From the NCBI GenBank assembly GCA_002967695.1, contig PUHN01000037.1:1-37133 (forward strand): a DNA stretch of 37,133 bases. Direction: 5' to 3'. The notes beneath the pieces are model-generated. The model saw only the letters and a program-made list of their open reading frames with translations, made no database searches and was not told the DNA's origin. Both the position numbers and the translations under genes were made by a program. Shown in pieces: positions 34,562 to 37,133 of the stretch. This DNA is from Rhodobacteraceae bacterium WD3A24. GTDB lineage: Bacteria; Pseudomonadota; Alphaproteobacteria; Rhodobacterales; Rhodobacteraceae. Numbering within the stretch: position 1 is the stretch's first letter; the number at the start of each line of letters is the position of its first letter.

Positions 34562-36649
34562 ATGCCCGATTGGGACAAAAGCCAGCCGATCCTCGAGATC
34601 GGGAATCTCCACATCTCCTTCTTCACGCGCCTGCGCGAGATCCCGGCGGTGATGGATTTCTCCACCACCGTCATGCCGGGCGAGGCGATGGGGCTCGTGG
34701 GCGAATCCGGCTGCGGCAAGTCCACCGTCGCGCTCGGCGTGATGCGCGATCTCGGCGTGAACGGCCGCATCACGCAGGGCAGCATCCGCTTCAAGGGCCG
34801 CGAGCTCACCGAAATGACGGAGAGCGAACTGCGCCGTATCCGCGGCAGCGAGATCGCGATGATCTATCAGGAACCGATGGCCTCGCTCAACCCGGCGATG
34901 AAGGTCGGCAAGCAGCTTGCCGAGGTGCCGATGCTCCATGAAGGCGCCTCGCGGCGCGAGGCGATGGAGATGGCGCGCCGCTTTGTCGAGGATGTCCGCC
35001 TGCCCGACCCCGAGCGCATCCTGCAGGCCTATCCGCATCAGCTCTCGGGCGGCCAGCAGCAGCGCATCGTCATCGCCATGGCACTGATGGCACGGCCGTC
35101 GCTGCTGATCCTAGACGAGCCCACGACGGCGCTCGACGTCACGGTCGAGGCGGGGATCGTGGACCTGGTCAAGGAGCTGGGCCGCAAATACGGCACCTCG
35201 ATGCTGTTCATCAGTCACAATCTCGGGCTGATCCTCGAAATCTGCGACCGGCTCTGCGTGATGTATTCCGGCGAGGCGGTGGAGACCGGCGATACCGACG
35301 AGGTCTTCACGCGGATGCGCCATCCCTACACGCAGGCGCTGTTTCGCGCGATCCCGCTGCCGGGCACCAACAAGAACGCCCGCCCGCTGGTGGCGATTCC
35401 GGGCAATTTTCCCCTGCCCCACGAGCGTCCGCCGGGCTGCAATTTCGGGCCGCGCTGCGACTACTTCGAGGCAGGGCGCTGCGATCGCGGTCATATCCCG
35501 ATGGAGACGCTCGCCCGCAGCGACCGCCACGAGACCCGCTGCCTGCGCCACGCCGAGATCGACTGGGATGCCCCGCCCGACGCCGCCAAGGCCCATGCGC
35601 CGACCCCGCCGGGCGAGGTGGTGCTGCGCATGGAAGATGTGCGCAAGTATTACGAGGTCGCCGCCAACGCGCTGTTCTCCGGCGGCGAGACGCGCGTGGT
35701 GAAGGCCAATGAAAGCCTGACCTTCGACGCGCGCGAGAGCGAGACGCTGGCCATCGTCGGCGAGTCGGGCTGCGGCAAGTCCACCTTCGCCAAGGTGCTC
35801 ATGGGGCTGGAGACGGCCACCTCGGGGCGCATCCTGCTGGACGACCACGAGATTCAGGACATCCCCATCCAGGCCCGCGACACCGAAACTGTCAAGGCCG
35901 TCCAGATGGTGTTCCAGAACCCGTTCGACACGCTCAACCCGTCGATGACGGTGGGCCGCCAGATCATGCGCGCGCTCGAGATCTTCGGCGAGGGCGCGAC
36001 GGAGGCCGCGCGTCGCGAGCGGATGCTGGAGCTGCTCGATCTCGTCAAGCTTCCGCGCGAATTCGCCGACCGGATGCCGCGCCAGCTCTCGGGCGGGCAG
36101 AAGCAGCGCGTGGGCATCGCCCGCGCCTTTGCCGGCAATGCGCGGATCGTGGTCGCCGACGAGCCCGTCTCGGCGCTCGACGTGTCGGTGGCGGCGGCGG
36201 TGACCGAGGTGCTGCTCGACATCCAGCGCGACAACCGCACCACGCTCATGTTCATCGCGCATGATCTGTCCATCGTGCGGTATCTCTCCGACCGGGTGCT
36301 GGTGATGTATCTGGGCCATGTCGTCGAGCTTGGCACGACCGATCAGGTCTTCGCGCCGCCCTATCACCCCTATACCGAGGCTCTGCTGTCGGCGGTGCCG
36401 ATCCCTGATCCGGGGGTCGAGAAGCGCCGGATCGTGCTGGAGGGCGAAATTCCCTCGGCGATGGACCCGCCTTCGGGCTGCCCCTTCCAGACACGCTGCC
36501 GCTGGAAATCCGAGGTGCCCGACGGGCTGTGCGACCGCGAGATGCCGCCCATGCGCGAGATCGGCGACGGGCATCGCATCAAGTGCCATCTCGACGAGGA
36601 GACACTGCGCGCCATGGCGCCGGTCTTCACGCAGGCGGCCGCGGAATGA
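34562..36649 (+). CDS. Fused two-domain ABC transporter ATPase (DppD-DppF type)
   Basis: A 695-residue cytoplasmic ATPase that combines both nucleotide-binding subunits of a dipeptide-type importer in one chain. Domain 1: Walker A GESGCGKST at residues 47-55, signature LSGGQQQR near 161, Walker B LLILDEP near 181. Domain 2: Walker A at about 400, signature LSGGQKQR near 508, Walker B IVVADEP. Each domain ends in the Opp/Dpp-specific extension with clustered cysteines (CNFGPRCDYFEAGRC and CPFQTRC with later Cys), a region that binds a 4Fe-4S cluster in a characterised thermophilic DppD. Both catalytic sites look intact. The ATG at 34562 follows AAAGGGGGC. A hairpin overlaps the stop codon. Confidence 0.94.
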   Translation: MPDWDKSQPILEIGNLHISFFTRLREIPAVMDFSTTVMPGEAMGLVGESGCGKSTVALGVMRDLGVNGRITQGSIRFKGRELTEMTESELRRIRGSEIAMIYQEPMASLNPAMKVGKQLAEVPMLHEGASRREAMEMARRFVEDVRLPDPERILQAYPHQLSGGQQQRIVIAMALMARPSLLILDEPTTALDVTVEAGIVDLVKELGRKYGTSMLFISHNLGLILEICDRLCVMYSGEAVETGDTDEVFTRMRHPYTQALFRAIPLPGTNKNARPLVAIPGNFPLPHERPPGCNFGPRCDYFEAGRCDRGHIPMETLARSDRHETRCLRHAEIDWDAPPDAAKAHAPTPPGEVVLRMEDVRKYYEVAANALFSGGETRVVKANESLTFDARESETLAIVGESGCGKSTFAKVLMGLETATSGRILLDDHEIQDIPIQARDTETVKAVQMVFQNPFDTLNPSMTVGRQIMRALEIFGEGATEAARRERMLELLDLVKLPREFADRMPRQLSGGQKQRVGIARAFAGNARIVVADEPVSALDVSVAAAVTEVLLDIQRDNRTTLMFIAHDLSIVRYLSDRVLVMYLGHVVELGTTDQVFAPPYHPYTEALLSAVPIPDPGVEKRRIVLEGEIPSAMDPPSGCPFQTRCRWKSEVPDGLCDREMPPMREIGDGHRIKCHLDEETLRAMAPVFTQAAAE

Positions 36650-36659
36650 GCCCGCGGCC
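36637..36659 (+). terminator. Hairpin spanning the ATPase stop codon
   Basis: GGCCGCGG (36637-36644) pairs with CCGCGGCC (36652-36659); the 7-nt loop contains the TGA stop. The following bases are only mildly T-rich (ATTTACCTTTGC), so this is a possible but imperfect terminator for the transporter operon. Confidence 0.35.
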
Positions 36660-36734
36660 CCGGCGCGGATTTACCTTTGCTTCACCATGATGCAGAACGC
36701 TGACTGAAACCGATGGATTCGACGGGAGGGACGC

Positions 36735-37133
36735 ATGGCAGGCTCGGTCAACAAGGTCATCATCGTGGGCAATCTGGGCCGCGATCCGGAAGTGCGCACC
36801 TTCCAGAACGGCGGCAAGGTCTGCAACCTCGCCGTCGCGACCTCGGAACGCTGGCGTGACAAGAACACCGGCGAGAATCGCGAGAAGACCGAATGGCACC
36901 GCGTCGCCATCTTTTCGGAGCCCCTGGTGCGCATCGCCGAGCAGTATCTGCGCAAGGGGTCCAAGGTCTATCTCGAAGGCCAGCTGGAGACCCGCAAATG
37001 GCAGGACCAGTCGGGCCAGGACCGCTACACGACCGAGATCGTCCTGCGCCCCTACAAGGGCGAGATGACGCTGCTCGACGGCCGCGGTGATGGCGGCGGC
37101 GCCCCGCCGGGGCCGGGAGGCGGCGCCGCCGCC
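36735..37133 (+). CDS. ssb: Single-stranded DNA-binding protein (3' end outside the window)
   Basis: Coats single-stranded DNA during replication, recombination and repair. The first 133 codons are present, without a stop. They contain a complete OB-fold: [20 protein letters not shown], the [18 protein letters not shown] segment, [30 protein letters not shown] and YTTEIVL. The start of the Gly/Pro-rich flexible linker follows. The acidic C-terminal tip should lie beyond the right edge. GGGAGG lies six bases before the ATG at 36735. The 85-bp upstream gap contains GAAC-N7-GAAA (36695-36709), one base off an alphaproteobacterial LexA box. Confidence 0.96.
   Translation, partial: MAGSVNKVIIVGNLGRDPEVRTFQNGGKVCNLAVATSERWRDKNTGENREKTEWHRVAIFSEPLVRIAEQYLRKGSKVYLEGQLETRKWQDQSGQDRYTTEIVLRPYKGEMTLLDGRGDGGGAPPGPGGGAAA

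Noticed and set aside
33292-34809. Long minus-strand frame opposite the DppC-type permease
   Set aside because: Charged, His/Gln/Arg-rich translation typical of an antisense shadow of a membrane protein gene.

Overview
The window is a GC-rich (about two thirds G+C by eye) chromosomal segment of an alphaproteobacterium, most probably of the Rhodobacteraceae/Roseobacter group. Supporting features are CtrA next to SciP, the LpxI-type lipid A pathway, TrmFO, an SdhE gene coupled to a small XRE regulator, and a DctP-type TRAP binding protein. I saw no rRNA or tRNA genes, phage genes, insertion sequences or CRISPR arrays. Almost everything is core genome; the accessory-looking part is the AraC/ABC-transporter block at 29.4-36.65 kb.

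Layout. 0-1.1 kb: a TRAP solute-binding protein gene on the minus strand, followed by a strong hairpin at the left edge. 1.4-2.1 kb: sdhE and an XRE regulator (minus), divergent from an aspartate aminotransferase. 2.2-6.1 kb (plus): aminotransferase, a conserved-looking hypothetical gene, trmFO and gluQ. 6.1-6.9 kb: hisI (minus), divergent from an IscU-like scaffold gene (plus). 7.1-11.6 kb (minus): ligA, recG and an unannotated 40-residue membrane protein with its own terminator and a cluster of TGTTC/GAACA elements in its promoter. 11.7-12.7 kb (minus): sciP and ctrA, with a CtrA-type box in front of ctrA. 12.9-15.6 kb (plus): mnmA and a ferric-reductase-like flavocytochrome, convergent with a small cytochrome c gene.

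15.6-28.3 kb (minus) is the classical envelope-biogenesis supercluster: pyrH, frr, uppS, cdsA, dxr, rseP, a 44-residue membrane protein, bamA, skp, fabZ, lpxA, lpxI, lpxB and the cytochrome c gene. Many junctions overlap (ATGA, TGATG), implying translational coupling. It links ribosome recycling and UMP kinase with undecaprenyl phosphate, CDP-diacylglycerol, isoprenoid, outer-membrane protein and lipid A synthesis. miaA is divergent from pyrH.

29.4-36.65 kb (plus): an AraC-family regulator preceded by two adjacent 23-bp direct repeats, then a family-5 ABC importer made of a Tat-exported binding protein, two permeases with unusual insertions, and a fused two-domain ATPase. A perfect 16-bp stem-loop sits between the binding-protein and permease genes. 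The window ends inside ssb.

There is no obvious new multi-gene defence or mobile system. The best candidates for undescribed biology are the 40-residue membrane protein beside recG, the 44-residue membrane protein between rseP and bamA, the tandem operator in front of the AraC gene, and the ABC permeases with inserted segments.
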